Below, in pieces: positions 17,502-26,519 of a DNA stretch of 64,000 nt. How positions within the stretch are numbered: the stretch's first letter is position 1; the number at the start of each line of letters is the position of its first letter. The notes beneath the pieces are model-generated. The model had not been told where the DNA came from. It saw only the letters and a program-made list of their open reading frames with translations, and did no database searches. This stretch comes from Acidobacteriota bacterium. Lineage in GTDB: Bacteria; Acidobacteriota; Terriglobia; Terriglobales; Acidobacteriaceae. The stretch lies in the NCBI GenBank assembly GCA_021792795.1, contig JAJYUB010000008.1, forward strand, positions 29,398-93,397, in the 5' to 3' direction. A program made the translations under genes and the position numbers.

Positions 17502-18656
17502 ATGATTGAAAAAAAGAAAGGTTTTTCGACGCGCGCAATTCACGATGGACAGGCCCCAGACCCGGCGACAGGCGCGGTCAACGTTCCCATCTATGCCAGT
17601 TCCACGTACGTGCAGCAGGAGATCGGCAAGAATAAAGGGTACGAATATTCTCGTGTCTCAAATCCGACGCGGACCGCTCTGGAAGAAAACTTTGCGTCGC
17701 TAGAAGGCGGGACTTCAGCCCATGTTTTTGCCAGCGGGATGGCGGCGATCACTGCGCTCTGCACCATGATGAAGAGCGGGGACCACGTTGTATGCAGCGC
17801 CAATATGTATGGCGGGACGACGCGCCTGTTCAACCAGGTCTTGACGCGGTATGGCCTGGAATTCACCTATGTCGACACTTCCGATGCGAAGAATGTAGAT
17901 CGCGCCATTCGTCCGAGTACCAAACTCGTGCATATTGAAACGCCGACGAATCCGATGATGGCGTTGACCGATATTGCCAAGGCCGCGGACATTTGTCACA
18001 GTCACAGTGTCGAATTAAGCGTCGACAACACATTCATGTCCCCATACTTTCAGCGGCCCATTGAATTTGGCGCGGACCTTGTCATGCATTCGACGACAAA
18101 ATTCTTAAATGGCCATTCCGACGGCCTGGGCGGAGTGCTGGTGGGCACCAAGCCAGAGCACGCGGAGACGTTCGCCTTTATCCAGAAGTGCACCGGCGGC
18201 ATTCTGTCGCCATTTGAGTGCTGGCTGCTGTTGCGCGGAGTGAAGACGCTGGCGGTGCGGATGCGCCAGCATGACGCCAACGGCCGTATCGTTGCCGATT
18301 GGCTGAACAGGCACGCGAAAGTGCGCAGCGTTTTTTATCCGGGACTGCAGGACCATCCGCAACACGATCTGGCCAAGCGGCAGATGTCCGGATTCGGATC
18401 GATGCTGAGTTTTGACCTTGGCTCCTTGGGAGCAGCCAATCGCATGTTAAAGAAGTTGAAGGTTTGCAGCCTGGCGGAATCGTTGGGCGGCGTGGAGACG
18501 CTGATCTCGCACCCGGCTTCTATGACGCACGCAGCGATCGGCGAAGAAGGGCGGCGCAAGCTGGGCATCACGGATGGACTAGTGCGCGTCTCGGTGGGGA
18601 TTGAAAATGTCGAAGACATCCTGGCGGACCTGGACCAGGCGCTTACCGCCGCCTGA
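17502..18656 (+). CDS. Cystathionine gamma-lyase / gamma-synthase family protein
   Basis: A 384-residue fold-type I PLP enzyme of the Cys/Met metabolism family. The start (GFSTRAIHDGQAPDPATGAV) and the YSRVSNPTRTALE block are standard. The PLP-binding lysine is in HSTTKFLNGHSD, and SHPASMTHA lies near the C-terminus. It either splits cystathionine to cysteine or builds it from an activated homoserine. Pairing with the upstream beta-synthase-like gene favours the lyase direction (inference). An AAGGACC ribosome site precedes ATG 17502. Confidence 0.9.
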   Translation: MIEKKKGFSTRAIHDGQAPDPATGAVNVPIYASSTYVQQEIGKNKGYEYSRVSNPTRTALEENFASLEGGTSAHVFASGMAAITALCTMMKSGDHVVCSANMYGGTTRLFNQVLTRYGLEFTYVDTSDAKNVDRAIRPSTKLVHIETPTNPMMALTDIAKAADICHSHSVELSVDNTFMSPYFQRPIEFGADLVMHSTTKFLNGHSDGLGGVLVGTKPEHAETFAFIQKCTGGILSPFECWLLLRGVKTLAVRMRQHDANGRIVADWLNRHAKVRSVFYPGLQDHPQHDLAKRQMSGFGSMLSFDLGSLGAANRMLKKLKVCSLAESLGGVETLISHPASMTHAAIGEEGRRKLGITDGLVRVSVGIENVEDILADLDQALTAA

Positions 18657-18699
18657 AGTAAGTCATCTGGCAGAAGTAAGATAATTGTCTGAAGTAAGG
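18654..18699 (+). repeat. Three spaced copies of a CTGAAGTAAG-like motif
   Basis: CTGAAGTAAG at 18654, GCAGAAGTAAG at 18670 and CTGAAGTAAG at 18689 follow each other at intervals of about 17-18 bases across the gene end. The first copy overlaps the stop codon. The origin is probably a small tandem duplication. Confidence 0.5.
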
Positions 18700-18719
18700 A
18701 ATCAGTCCTTCAGCTTTTT
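18689..18719 (+). terminator. Possible terminator of the transsulfuration operon
   Basis: CTGAAG (18689-18694) pairs with CTTCAG (18708-18713), followed by CTTTTT. The 13-base loop and six-base stem make it weak. It overlaps the 3' end of the convergent response-regulator gene. Confidence 0.35.
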
Positions 18720-20132
18720 GCGAATCTCAATATTCAATCGCTTAATTTTTTGATTTAGCGTGGATAGCGGAATGCGGAAGGCTTCCGCCGCGTCCGTCTG
18801 GTTCCAGTTGCAGTGCTCCAGCCGGTCGGTGATGATGCGTTTTTCGATTTCTTCCAAAATCTCAAATAACGATGCGTCTGGATTGTGATCGAGCAGACCC
18901 GCTTCGTAGCTGCGGCCGGTCAGGTGGTCGGGCAGCAACTCTTTCGGAATCGTCTGGTCTGTAGAGAGGACAACGCAGCGCTCAATGACATTTTCCAGCT
19001 CTCGAACATTGCCCGGCCACGAGTAATCAATCAAGGCGCGCATGGTTTCCGTGGAAATGGTGCGCAGCGGGAGCTGGTTTTCCTCGCAGAAACGCTTCAG
19101 GCAATGCGCGACCAGCAGCGGAATGTCCTCTATGCGATTGCGCAGCGGAGGCAGGTCAATGGTGATCACGTTGAGCCGGTAAAACAGGTCCTCTCGAAAT
19201 CGCCCCTCGCGCACGGCCAGGCGAAGGTCGGCATTCGTCGCAGCGACGATCCGCACATCTACCTGCAACTCCTGCACGCCGCCGACCAGCATGAACTTCC
19301 GGTCCTGCAGCACTCGCAGCAGTTTTGCCTGCGTGTCCAGTGCCATGGTACCGATTTCATCCAAAAACAGCGTGCCGCCATTCGCAATTTCAAACAGGCC
19401 CTTCTTCGATGCGATGGCGGAAGTGAACGCTCCCTTGACATGGCCGAACAACGTGCTTTCCAGCAGGTCGGATGGCACAGCGCCCGTGTGGACGGGGACG
19501 AAGGGCTTATCGCGGCGCGGTGAATGCGAATGGATCGCTTTGGCGATCAGCTCTTTGCCGGTGCCGCTCTCGCCCTGCACCAGCACCGTCGACCGGCTGG
19601 GCGCCACTTGACCGACCAGGTCGAGCACAGCCTGCATCGTTTCGCTTTTGCCGATGATGTTTTCAAAACTATAGCGCTGCTTCAGGGCGCGCTTCAGTTG
19701 GATGTTTTCTGTTTCCGCGCGGTGCTGTCCAATAGCGCCGCGAATATCGGCCAGAAGCTTTTCGTTGTCCCAGGGCTTCTGGATGAAATTATTGGCGCCG
19801 AAGTGCATGGCTTCGACCACATTCTGCACCGTGCCATACGCCGTAATCATGATGACGGGAAGGTTTGCGTGCCGGGCGCGAATCGCCTGGAGAATCTCGA
19901 ATCCGCTTTGACCTGGCAGAGCAAGATCGAGCAGCACCAGATCGAACACCGACTCTTCCAGCGCCTTCAAACCCTTGGCCCCATCGGGCGCAGTCGCTAC
20001 CTCAAATCCCTCCAACTCTAACAGGAGTTGCAGCGATTCGCGGATGGCCGCTTCATCGTCAATGACGATGATGCGGAGCGGGAGGGTACTGTCGGCTTCT
20101 GGAGAAATACTTTCGTGCACAACCTCAGGCAT
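18702..20132 (-). CDS. Sigma-54-dependent response regulator, NtrC family
   Basis: A 476-residue activator with three domains. The receiver (about 18-135) has the phosphoacceptor aspartate in LVLLDLALPG. The AAA+ domain (about 155-385) has Walker A GESGTGKE and the sigma-54 contact loop as GAFTSA (usual GAFTGA), then GGTLFLDEIG. A C-terminal Fis-type HTH (NQTDAAEAFRIPLSTLNQKIKRL) completes it. Phosphorylated, it would drive open-complex formation by sigma-54 polymerase. Its start lies inside the end of the partner kinase gene (8-base overlap), so the two are translationally coupled. The target signal is unknown. Confidence 0.95.
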   Translation of the reverse strand: MPEVVHESISPEADSTLPLRIIVIDDEAAIRESLQLLLELEGFEVATAPDGAKGLKALEESVFDLVLLDLALPGQSGFEILQAIRARHANLPVIMITAYGTVQNVVEAMHFGANNFIQKPWDNEKLLADIRGAIGQHRAETENIQLKRALKQRYSFENIIGKSETMQAVLDLVGQVAPSRSTVLVQGESGTGKELIAKAIHSHSPRRDKPFVPVHTGAVPSDLLESTLFGHVKGAFTSAIASKKGLFEIANGGTLFLDEIGTMALDTQAKLLRVLQDRKFMLVGGVQELQVDVRIVAATNADLRLAVREGRFREDLFYRLNVITIDLPPLRNRIEDIPLLVAHCLKRFCEENQLPLRTISTETMRALIDYSWPGNVRELENVIERCVVLSTDQTIPKELLPDHLTGRSYEAGLLDHNPDASLFEILEEIEKRIITDRLEHCNWNQTDAAEAFRIPLSTLNQKIKRLNIEIRKKLKD

Positions 20133-22974
20133 GAACGGGCTTCCTCAATTTAGGAAATTGCAGATGGAAGGTCGTGCCGTGGCCAACTTTGCTTTCCACC
20201 TGGATCTTGCCGGCGTGTTCCTGAATAATGCCATAGCTCACAGAGAGTCCCAGGCCGGTCCCACGCCGCTGACCCTCAACCACGGCGGTTTTTGTGGTGA
20301 AAAATGGATCGTAGATGCGGCGCAAATTTTCCGCCGCAATACCGGAGCCGGTGTCGCCGACGATCACTTCGACCTGTCCATTGTCGATGGTTTGCACGCG
20401 CAATATGCCGCCGTCGGCCATCGCGTCCTTCGCGTTCAGAAAAAGATTCAGAAACACCTGCTGCAGCTTTCCCATATTGCCCAGGATGTCCGGCAGTTCC
20501 GGCTGCAAGTCAAGGTCGATGGCAATGTTTGCCGTGTTGAACTGATGCTGCAACAGCGCCAGCGTTTCCCGCAAAACGTGATTCACACTGACTGGTTTAA
20601 ACTCGATGGTGCTGGTGCGCGAAAAATTCAGCAGGCTGTTGACGATTTCCGATGCGCGAAACGTTTGCTGCGTGATTTTGTCCAGCAGGGGCGCCGTCCG
20701 CTCGTCGCCGCGAATCTGCTTGGCCATCATTTGGGTATACGAAGAGATCACGGCCAGCGGGGTGTTTACCTCATGGGCGATACCGGCCGCCAATAGCCCG
20801 ATCGAAGAAAGCTTGTCGGCCTGCATCAATTGGCTTTCCAGTTGCACCCGCTCGGTGATGTCGTCGACAAGAATGATACGGCCCACGGTGGTAAAGTCCT
20901 TATCGACCAGCGGGGCAATCGTAATGTTGGCGTTGCGGATTTCTCCGGCACGGGTGGCAAGTTGGAATTTGTAGAGAGTATGGACGCCGTTTTCGTGTTT
21001 TACGCGGTCGTACTCAGCCAGGAAATCCGCCGGAAATAAACTTGCCAGCGGCTGATTCAACGCTTCCGAACGCGGCACTGCGTACATGGATTCCATCTGC
21101 GCATTCCAACTGTCAATACGGTCCGCGAGGTCGACTGCCAGAATGCCAATGTTGATGGACTCGACGATATTTTCATTGAATTCCTTTAGCTGCTCGTACT
21201 CGGCAATCTTTTCCTCGAGCCTGGCGTACAAGCGCGTGTTCTGGATCGCGATGCCGACATAGCTGGCCAGCGTTTCCAGCAACTCCACGTCCTCGCTGGA
21301 AAGGAAGTCCCCGTTCGTGGTGCGGCCCAGTCCCAGCACGGCAATGGTGCGTTGCTGTACGCGGCAGGGAAGGTAATAGTTTAGGTCCAACAAAGAGACG
21401 GCGCGTTGCTGACTTTCGGCCAGGTGGGGGGCATTTTGCGTGCTTTCCAGAAAGATGTGCGAACCGTCCTCGCGGCCGTCGAAGCGAAGAAATCCGGTAT
21501 CAAGATCCTCGGTGCGATTGAGCGCCGGCGCTGGAATTCCATGACTGGCCGCCAGGCGAAACTTTGAGACGCGGTCGTCTCGCTCGTCGTCGAGGAAGAC
21601 GCCAACCCGGGCAACCTGCAGGATGCGAGGCAGCCGGTCGACCAAGGCATTCAGCAACGCGCGCAGATCGGTTTGCGTATTCAGGCTGCGGGCAAATTCG
21701 ACCAGGGTCGCACGAGAATCGAGCCGTTTGCGGTCGAAGACGCGGTCCACGCGGTCTTGAATGGCGCGCTTAATGGGATCGAACACCAGCGCGGCGATAA
21801 TGATCGCGGTTGCCAGGCCCCATCCGCCTGCCGCGGGCAATCTCTTATGCACCACTTCACCGGCAAACGCGACCGCGCCAAAGTAGATTGCGACCAGCGT
21901 TCCGGTTGCCAATGTGTAGGTCACGCCGCGTTTGAAGATCAGGTCCACATCCATCAGCCGGTAGCGCACAATCGCGTAGCTGAATGTCAACGGAAGGAAG
22001 ACCAGGCACAAGACGCCGATCTGGCCAAGCAGCGTCGGGGCCGAGGCCCCGGCAAGGAGATAGGGAATCGCATAGAGCAGGGTGAAGGGGGTGACCGCGA
22101 GCAGGGTGCCGCGCGTCAGCCATTTCAGTTGCTGGCGCGTCAGCGGGTTGTCCGCCCGGCGATAGTTGATGAAGAACACCAACGCCGCCGCCACGTAATA
22201 CAGTGCCATGTAGCCGATGGCGACCTGGTTCAATCGGTGAATCAGCAGTTCGGTCGCAGACCAGAGACGAATGGCGGCTATGAAGAGGCCAAGCACGGCA
22301 ACGCCTGGAAGGTAGAGAAGCCACGCCATGCGGCGGCGCCGCATGGTCGGGTTATGCTCGGGGAAGGTGAAAGCGAAGTGCAACAAAAGCGCGGGCTGGG
22401 CGGTGCTGGCCGCGACGTTGCCCCAGAAAATGAACCAGTCGAACAGGTTCAGCTTTCCGGTGTAATTAAAGGCGTACAGAACGAAGGACGCCAGGCAGAA
22501 GATATAGAAGTGGACCGAGCGCGGCGCTGTCCAACGACGGAACAGAATGTACAGCCCTATCAGGAGGTAGACCAGCGCGATCAAGCGCAGGCCGACGTTG
22601 ATATTTCGGTCCGTCGGCTCCAAAATCACTGGAATCTGCTCCAGATGAATGCCGGAGCGAGTCACCGAATAGGTGGCTTTGGTCCAAATGCCGGTCGCAA
22701 ACAGTTGCCGTTGCAGCGAGGCAATACGCAGTGTGCGATGGTTGTTGATTGCGGTGAGCAGGTCTCCAGCTTCGATGCCGGCACGATCGCCGGGGCCGTG
22801 GGGCAACACTTTTTGCGCGACCAGTCCGCCGGGGGCCTCTGCCCACCAGACTTGATCGGTAGGAACCTGAAACTGACTCTCGTGGCTGTAGTTGACCGAT
22901 GCCAGAATGACGGCGGCCACCGTTAGCACTGCCAGCACGACTGCGGCGATTCGGAATGGGATGTTCCGCGGCAT
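20125..22974 (-). CDS. Membrane histidine kinase with PDZ, GAF and PAS domains
   Basis: A 949-residue sensor. TM1 is at about residues 8-28. A PDZ-like domain (about 45-110, with GPGDRAGIEAGDLLTAINN) comes next, then a block of six to eight membrane helices (about 128-395). A GAF domain (about 430-580), a PAS domain (about 605-715), HisKA with GIAHEVNTPLAVISSY (about 728-790) and an HATPase with NLFLNAKDAM, GDTGSGI and GTGLGLSVS follow. PDZ fused ahead of a polytopic sensor suggests sensing of envelope peptides or protein ends (inference). It shares an operon with the NtrC-type regulator and has a consensus sigma-54 promoter about 73 bases upstream. Confidence 0.93.
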   Translation of the reverse strand: MPRNIPFRIAAVVLAVLTVAAVILASVNYSHESQFQVPTDQVWWAEAPGGLVAQKVLPHGPGDRAGIEAGDLLTAINNHRTLRIASLQRQLFATGIWTKATYSVTRSGIHLEQIPVILEPTDRNINVGLRLIALVYLLIGLYILFRRWTAPRSVHFYIFCLASFVLYAFNYTGKLNLFDWFIFWGNVAASTAQPALLLHFAFTFPEHNPTMRRRRMAWLLYLPGVAVLGLFIAAIRLWSATELLIHRLNQVAIGYMALYYVAAALVFFINYRRADNPLTRQQLKWLTRGTLLAVTPFTLLYAIPYLLAGASAPTLLGQIGVLCLVFLPLTFSYAIVRYRLMDVDLIFKRGVTYTLATGTLVAIYFGAVAFAGEVVHKRLPAAGGWGLATAIIIAALVFDPIKRAIQDRVDRVFDRKRLDSRATLVEFARSLNTQTDLRALLNALVDRLPRILQVARVGVFLDDERDDRVSKFRLAASHGIPAPALNRTEDLDTGFLRFDGREDGSHIFLESTQNAPHLAESQQRAVSLLDLNYYLPCRVQQRTIAVLGLGRTTNGDFLSSEDVELLETLASYVGIAIQNTRLYARLEEKIAEYEQLKEFNENIVESINIGILAVDLADRIDSWNAQMESMYAVPRSEALNQPLASLFPADFLAEYDRVKHENGVHTLYKFQLATRAGEIRNANITIAPLVDKDFTTVGRIILVDDITERVQLESQLMQADKLSSIGLLAAGIAHEVNTPLAVISSYTQMMAKQIRGDERTAPLLDKITQQTFRASEIVNSLLNFSRTSTIEFKPVSVNHVLRETLALLQHQFNTANIAIDLDLQPELPDILGNMGKLQQVFLNLFLNAKDAMADGGILRVQTIDNGQVEVIVGDTGSGIAAENLRRIYDPFFTTKTAVVEGQRRGTGLGLSVSYGIIQEHAGKIQVESKVGHGTTFHLQFPKLRKPVHA

Positions 22975-23046
22975 TTTGAGGCTTATCTTTCCGCGTCAGA
23001 ATGCCAAGGCCAATTGTGCGGTTTCTGATGCAGTGTACTTATGTTG

Positions 23047-23062
23047 TGCAACTTGCGTGCCA
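23047..23062 (-). promoter_or_regulatory. Consensus sigma-54 (-24/-12) promoter
   Basis: On the minus strand the sequence is TGGCACG-CAAG-TTGCA, an exact match to the sigma-54 consensus (TGGCACG, four bases, TTGCA/T), with the preferred pyrimidine before it. The predicted transcription start is near 23036, giving a leader of about 60 bases before the kinase start at 22974. The whole spacer 22975-23326 holds no supported gene; activator sites would be expected between 23070 and 23326. Confidence 0.88.
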
Positions 23063-23326
23063 GACCATCTGCAGGGAACGCTGGGCACTTTACCCCTTGT
23101 AGATGCCGGAACTTAATGTAAATTGCCAGCGTAATTTCGAGCTCCGGCGTTTCCTTTGTTGCCCACCGTCCCATTACGGGCTGGTTTTGGCTTCGAATGA
23201 CGGTGTGCGCGAGGTTTTCAGCCTGGACGCCAAGCGGGGCTTGATCTGGAGCCTTAGATACCTGTTGCGAGCGGTCGCCTTCCGTGGATGAATGCCTATC
23301 CACAATTCTAAATCGAAATATATGAT

Positions 23327-24718
23327 TTATGGAATTTGCGGGCCAACTGTCGCCACTATTGGGGATTGCGGATTTCCCGCGATCAGGATTCGCAAATCGC
23401 GGAGATTGTTTCCCGAAGGCCCAATCATGATCGCAGCTTTTCGATCCACCAGGAAGGGATAGGCGTCGAATTCTTCCAGGGCTCGTGCGATTATGCCTGG
23501 ATTGCAGCCTGCCAGGGTAGCGCGATCCACGACGGCGCCCGCGGCTGGGCTGTTGCCATCGATCCCGTCCGATCCGGCCGAAAGAATGGCCATTGGATCG
23601 TCCTCGGCCCGCAGCAGCGTTGCGGCATAGAGAGCAAACTGCTGGTTGCGTCCACCCAGGCCGATCATGGAGCCATGGCTGCTGTTTACCGGCAAACTCA
23701 CGCTCACTTCGCCTGCCGATATCAAGCACACGTTCGGATACTCACCGCGCAACTTTCGCAGCCGGTCGAGCAAGTATTTTGCGGCGGCTTGGTATTCCCA
23801 TTCATCGCAGCTATTGTCAATCGCCGCAATATAGCCGCGCGCCTCGGCATTTCTGGCCGCAGCTTCGGCAAGGGTTTGCGCGCTCATCAGGACTGAAGCT
23901 TGCGCGTGCAACTCCCCAGACTTCGGCGTTTCTACCAGCGCATTGGATTCAAAAAAGCGCCGCACCGCAGCGGGGAACCGATCCCACAAACGATAGCGGT
24001 CGAGAACCCCTCTACATTCGCCAACCGTTGAGGAATCCGGGACGGTTGGTCCCGAACCCAGAGCGTCCTCGCATCCCGCCGGAACGTCGGAGACCAGCAG
24101 CGATCGACAGATTGCATTGCCGGCGGCCAACGCCAGACGGCCACCTTTCACGGCGGAAAAATGCTTTCGAAGACAATTGATCTCTGCGATGGAGGCGCCG
24201 CTGCCGACCAGCGCTCGATGGAAGTTCACCGTGTCGGCCAGAGAGAGGGATGGGTCCAGCGGCAACTCCATCATCGCGGAAGCTCCGCCGCTGATCAGGA
24301 AGAAGCAGAGCGTCTTCTCGGGCGCGTCTTGTGGCAATTCCTTCAACATCGCCAATACCGCGCGTGCGCCCGCGAAAGAGGCTTCGTTGGGCGAGGGATG
24401 GCCGCCGGCAAAAACTTGAAAGCCATTGGGAAGCTGAGAGGAAAGCAGCAGCGAACCCTCTGGCGCGATCAGGACTCCAGCCAAATCGCAGTGTGCCGGC
24501 AACGTTAGTTGCCGAAGCAACGCAAAAAGCATGGCGCGGGCGGCTTTTCCCACCGCTACAATTCTGATCCGCCGCATATCGTCCAGGTCGATCGACTCCT
24601 CGCCGACATGCAAGGTCTTACCGCGCACGGATAGGTGGCGAGCTACGGCCTGCTCCACGCTGCAGTCTGCCAGACTTTGGTCGAAGATGGTTCGTGCTAC
24701 GTCCCGTAAAATTGTCAT
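23327..24718 (-). CDS. Glycerate 2-kinase, MOFRL family
   Basis: A 463-residue glycerate kinase (GckA/TtuD type), which phosphorylates D-glycerate to 2-phosphoglycerate. Hallmarks are VAVGKAARAM near residue 50, GGHPSPNEAS, the SGGASAMMELP loop, and RKHFSAVKGGRLA. The C-terminal MOFRL part contains GGRNQQFALYAA and SAGSDGIDGNSPAAGAVVD. ATG 24718 is used because it has GGATGGAACG just before it and starts the family sequence; the frame stays open further upstream only as a shadow of the next gene. It lies 26 bases after the hydrolase gene, probably one operon. Confidence 0.92.
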   Translation of the reverse strand: MTILRDVARTIFDQSLADCSVEQAVARHLSVRGKTLHVGEESIDLDDMRRIRIVAVGKAARAMLFALLRQLTLPAHCDLAGVLIAPEGSLLLSSQLPNGFQVFAGGHPSPNEASFAGARAVLAMLKELPQDAPEKTLCFFLISGGASAMMELPLDPSLSLADTVNFHRALVGSGASIAEINCLRKHFSAVKGGRLALAAGNAICRSLLVSDVPAGCEDALGSGPTVPDSSTVGECRGVLDRYRLWDRFPAAVRRFFESNALVETPKSGELHAQASVLMSAQTLAEAAARNAEARGYIAAIDNSCDEWEYQAAAKYLLDRLRKLRGEYPNVCLISAGEVSVSLPVNSSHGSMIGLGGRNQQFALYAATLLRAEDDPMAILSAGSDGIDGNSPAAGAVVDRATLAGCNPGIIARALEEFDAYPFLVDRKAAIMIGPSGNNLRDLRILIAGNPQSPIVATVGPQIP

Positions 24719-24744
24719 CGTTCCATCCACCGGTGCGTGGGTCG

Positions 24745-25416
24745 TCACCGGTTGTCTGCAAGAAAGTTGTGTTTCACCCAATGGACGATCGCAGCTTGCA
24801 CCTGATCCAGCTTGCCAACAAAAAAATGATCTGCATCGGCGATCCACACCATCTGCTTCGGCTCCGGCGCGGCAGCGACCAGGGCTTCGACCTCTGCGAC
24901 GGGACCGTATGGATCGTGGTCGCCACTGATAAAAAGTTTGGGCTGGCTGCATGTTGACAGATATCCGTAGGAATATCGGCGACCCTGCGTCACGACGGGA
25001 AGGCCAAGCGCGATCAGGCCGTGGACACGCGGGTCGCCGCAGCAGACACGCATGCCGACGTTGGCGCCGAAGGAAAATCCGGCGAACAGGATGGGGCGGT
25101 GAAATTCCTGCTCCAGCCAATCGAGCGCGGCGCGCACATCGTCCTGTTCTCCGTGGCCTGCATCATGCAATCCCTGGCTGCGGCCCGTGCCGCGAAAGTT
25201 AAAGCGCAGCACGGGAAGGCCCAGGCCATGCAGGGCCTTCATCGTGCGATAGACAACCTTGTTGTGCATGGTGCCTCCTCCCATGGGGTGAGGATGACAG
25301 ACCAATGCGCAGTAGGGCGCGTCGTCTCGGCCACGATTTAGCAGCGCTTCGAGCGGGCCTGCGGGGCCTGGGAGATCGAAGGATCGAATGGAGGAAGGGA
25401 TGGACAAAGGTTCCAT
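24745..25416 (-). CDS. Alpha/beta hydrolase
   Basis: A 223-residue cytoplasmic alpha/beta hydrolase of the small COG2945-like group. The N-terminal HPHPMGGGTMHNKVV motif and the following NFRGTGRS supply the oxyanion region. The nucleophile serine is in GFSFGAN, the acid in SGDHDPYG, and the histidine in DADHFF. Substrate unknown; members are usually annotated as esterases. It starts at ATG 25416, is divergent from the M20 gene, and leads a two-gene unit with glycerate kinase. Confidence 0.88.
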   Translation of the reverse strand: MEPLSIPSSIRSFDLPGPAGPLEALLNRGRDDAPYCALVCHPHPMGGGTMHNKVVYRTMKALHGLGLPVLRFNFRGTGRSQGLHDAGHGEQDDVRAALDWLEQEFHRPILFAGFSFGANVGMRVCCGDPRVHGLIALGLPVVTQGRRYSYGYLSTCSQPKLFISGDHDPYGPVAEVEALVAAAPEPKQMVWIADADHFFVGKLDQVQAAIVHWVKHNFLADNR

Positions 25417-25471
25417 AGGGATGGCAGTAGGGACATTTTACGTGCGCCGGGCACGGTATGCTGGAAATGCC

Positions 25472-26497
25472 ATGCCTACAGACCCGGTTGCACTCACACG
25501 CCAGTTGGTGGACATCGAATCCATCAGTGAAAATGAAGCCGAGGTCGGCCATTTTCTGTCCGGTTATCTTCGGGAGCACGGATTTCAAGTGGAAACGACG
25601 CCGGTCCCGCACAGCGCCGGTCGCGAACGATTCAACGTGTATGCGGGAATTTCCAGCGACCCTCCTGACGTGGTGCTGTCGACGCACATGGATACGGTGC
25701 CGCCGTTTTTTTCCAGCCGGGAAGACGACCAGTATATTTACGGTCGCGGCAGCAGCGATGCCAAGGGCATCCTTGCCGCGCAGGTGGTGGCGGCGGAGCG
25801 ATTGCGCGGCTTGGGCGTGCGCGTGGGCCTGTTGTTCCTGGCCGGCGAAGAACGGGGCAGTCACGGCGCGAAAGTAGCCAACAAGCACCCCAAGGGAAGC
25901 CGGTTCCTGATTAACGGGGAGCCCACAGACAATCGGCTGGCGCTGGCGTCCAAAGGCGTGTTGAACGCTATGATTCGAGCGCGCGGAAAAATGGCGCATT
26001 CGGCCTATCCCGAGTTGGGCGACTCCGCGATTCATAGATTGGTTCGCGTTCTGGAGCGCCTGCTGCACATGCCTCTGCCTGCCGATCCGGAAATCGGCCC
26101 GTCCACGTTGAACATCGGCTTGATTGAAGGCGGCCACGCCCCCAATGTGATCGCAGATGCAGCCTCGGCCACGATTCTGGTGCGTCTGGTGGGACCGTCG
26201 GACAAGATTCGCGCATCCTTGCTGGATGCGATGGGCGACGACGCGGAACTGGACGTCACGCTGGAAATTCCGTTCCAGAAACTGAAGCGCATTGAGGGAT
26301 TGCCCACAATGATTGCGGCTTTTACGACGGACATTCCCGCACTATCGAACTGGGGCGAGCCGCTGCTGTTGGGGCCGGGCTCGATCCATGTGGCGCATAC
26401 CCCCAATGAACGCCTAGCGAAGCAGGAGCAGTTGGAGGCGATCGATTTGTATACCCAGGTTGCGCATCGCCTCGTGCAGCGATCAGGCTGCATCTAA
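25472..26497 (+). CDS. M20-family metallo-deacylase/peptidase (ArgE/DapE type)
   Basis: A 341-residue zinc hydrolase. It has the metal-ligand block STHMDTVPP (about residue 70), the YGRGSSDAKG aspartate, the catalytic pair in LAGEERGSHGA, and a metal glutamate in NGEPTDN. A dimerisation-domain histidine sits in KMAHSAYPE. These enzymes remove acyl groups from amino acids or cleave dipeptides; which one cannot be told. ATG 25472 is the start before the conserved VALTRQLVDIESIS; in-frame starts at 25388 and 25424 would add a weak leader. The next gene begins 22 bases downstream. Confidence 0.88.
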   Translation: MPTDPVALTRQLVDIESISENEAEVGHFLSGYLREHGFQVETTPVPHSAGRERFNVYAGISSDPPDVVLSTHMDTVPPFFSSREDDQYIYGRGSSDAKGILAAQVVAAERLRGLGVRVGLLFLAGEERGSHGAKVANKHPKGSRFLINGEPTDNRLALASKGVLNAMIRARGKMAHSAYPELGDSAIHRLVRVLERLLHMPLPADPEIGPSTLNIGLIEGGHAPNVIADAASATILVRLVGPSDKIRASLLDAMGDDAELDVTLEIPFQKLKRIEGLPTMIAAFTTDIPALSNWGEPLLLGPGSIHVAHTPNERLAKQEQLEAIDLYTQVAHRLVQRSGCI

Positions 26498-26519
26498 CAA
26501 ACAATTAGAACGATTCACG

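Noticed and set aside
21673..22926. 417-residue plus-strand open frame opposite the PDZ histidine kinase
   Set aside because: The kinase strand carries all conserved motifs; this frame reads as unordered Gln/Arg/His-rich sequence.
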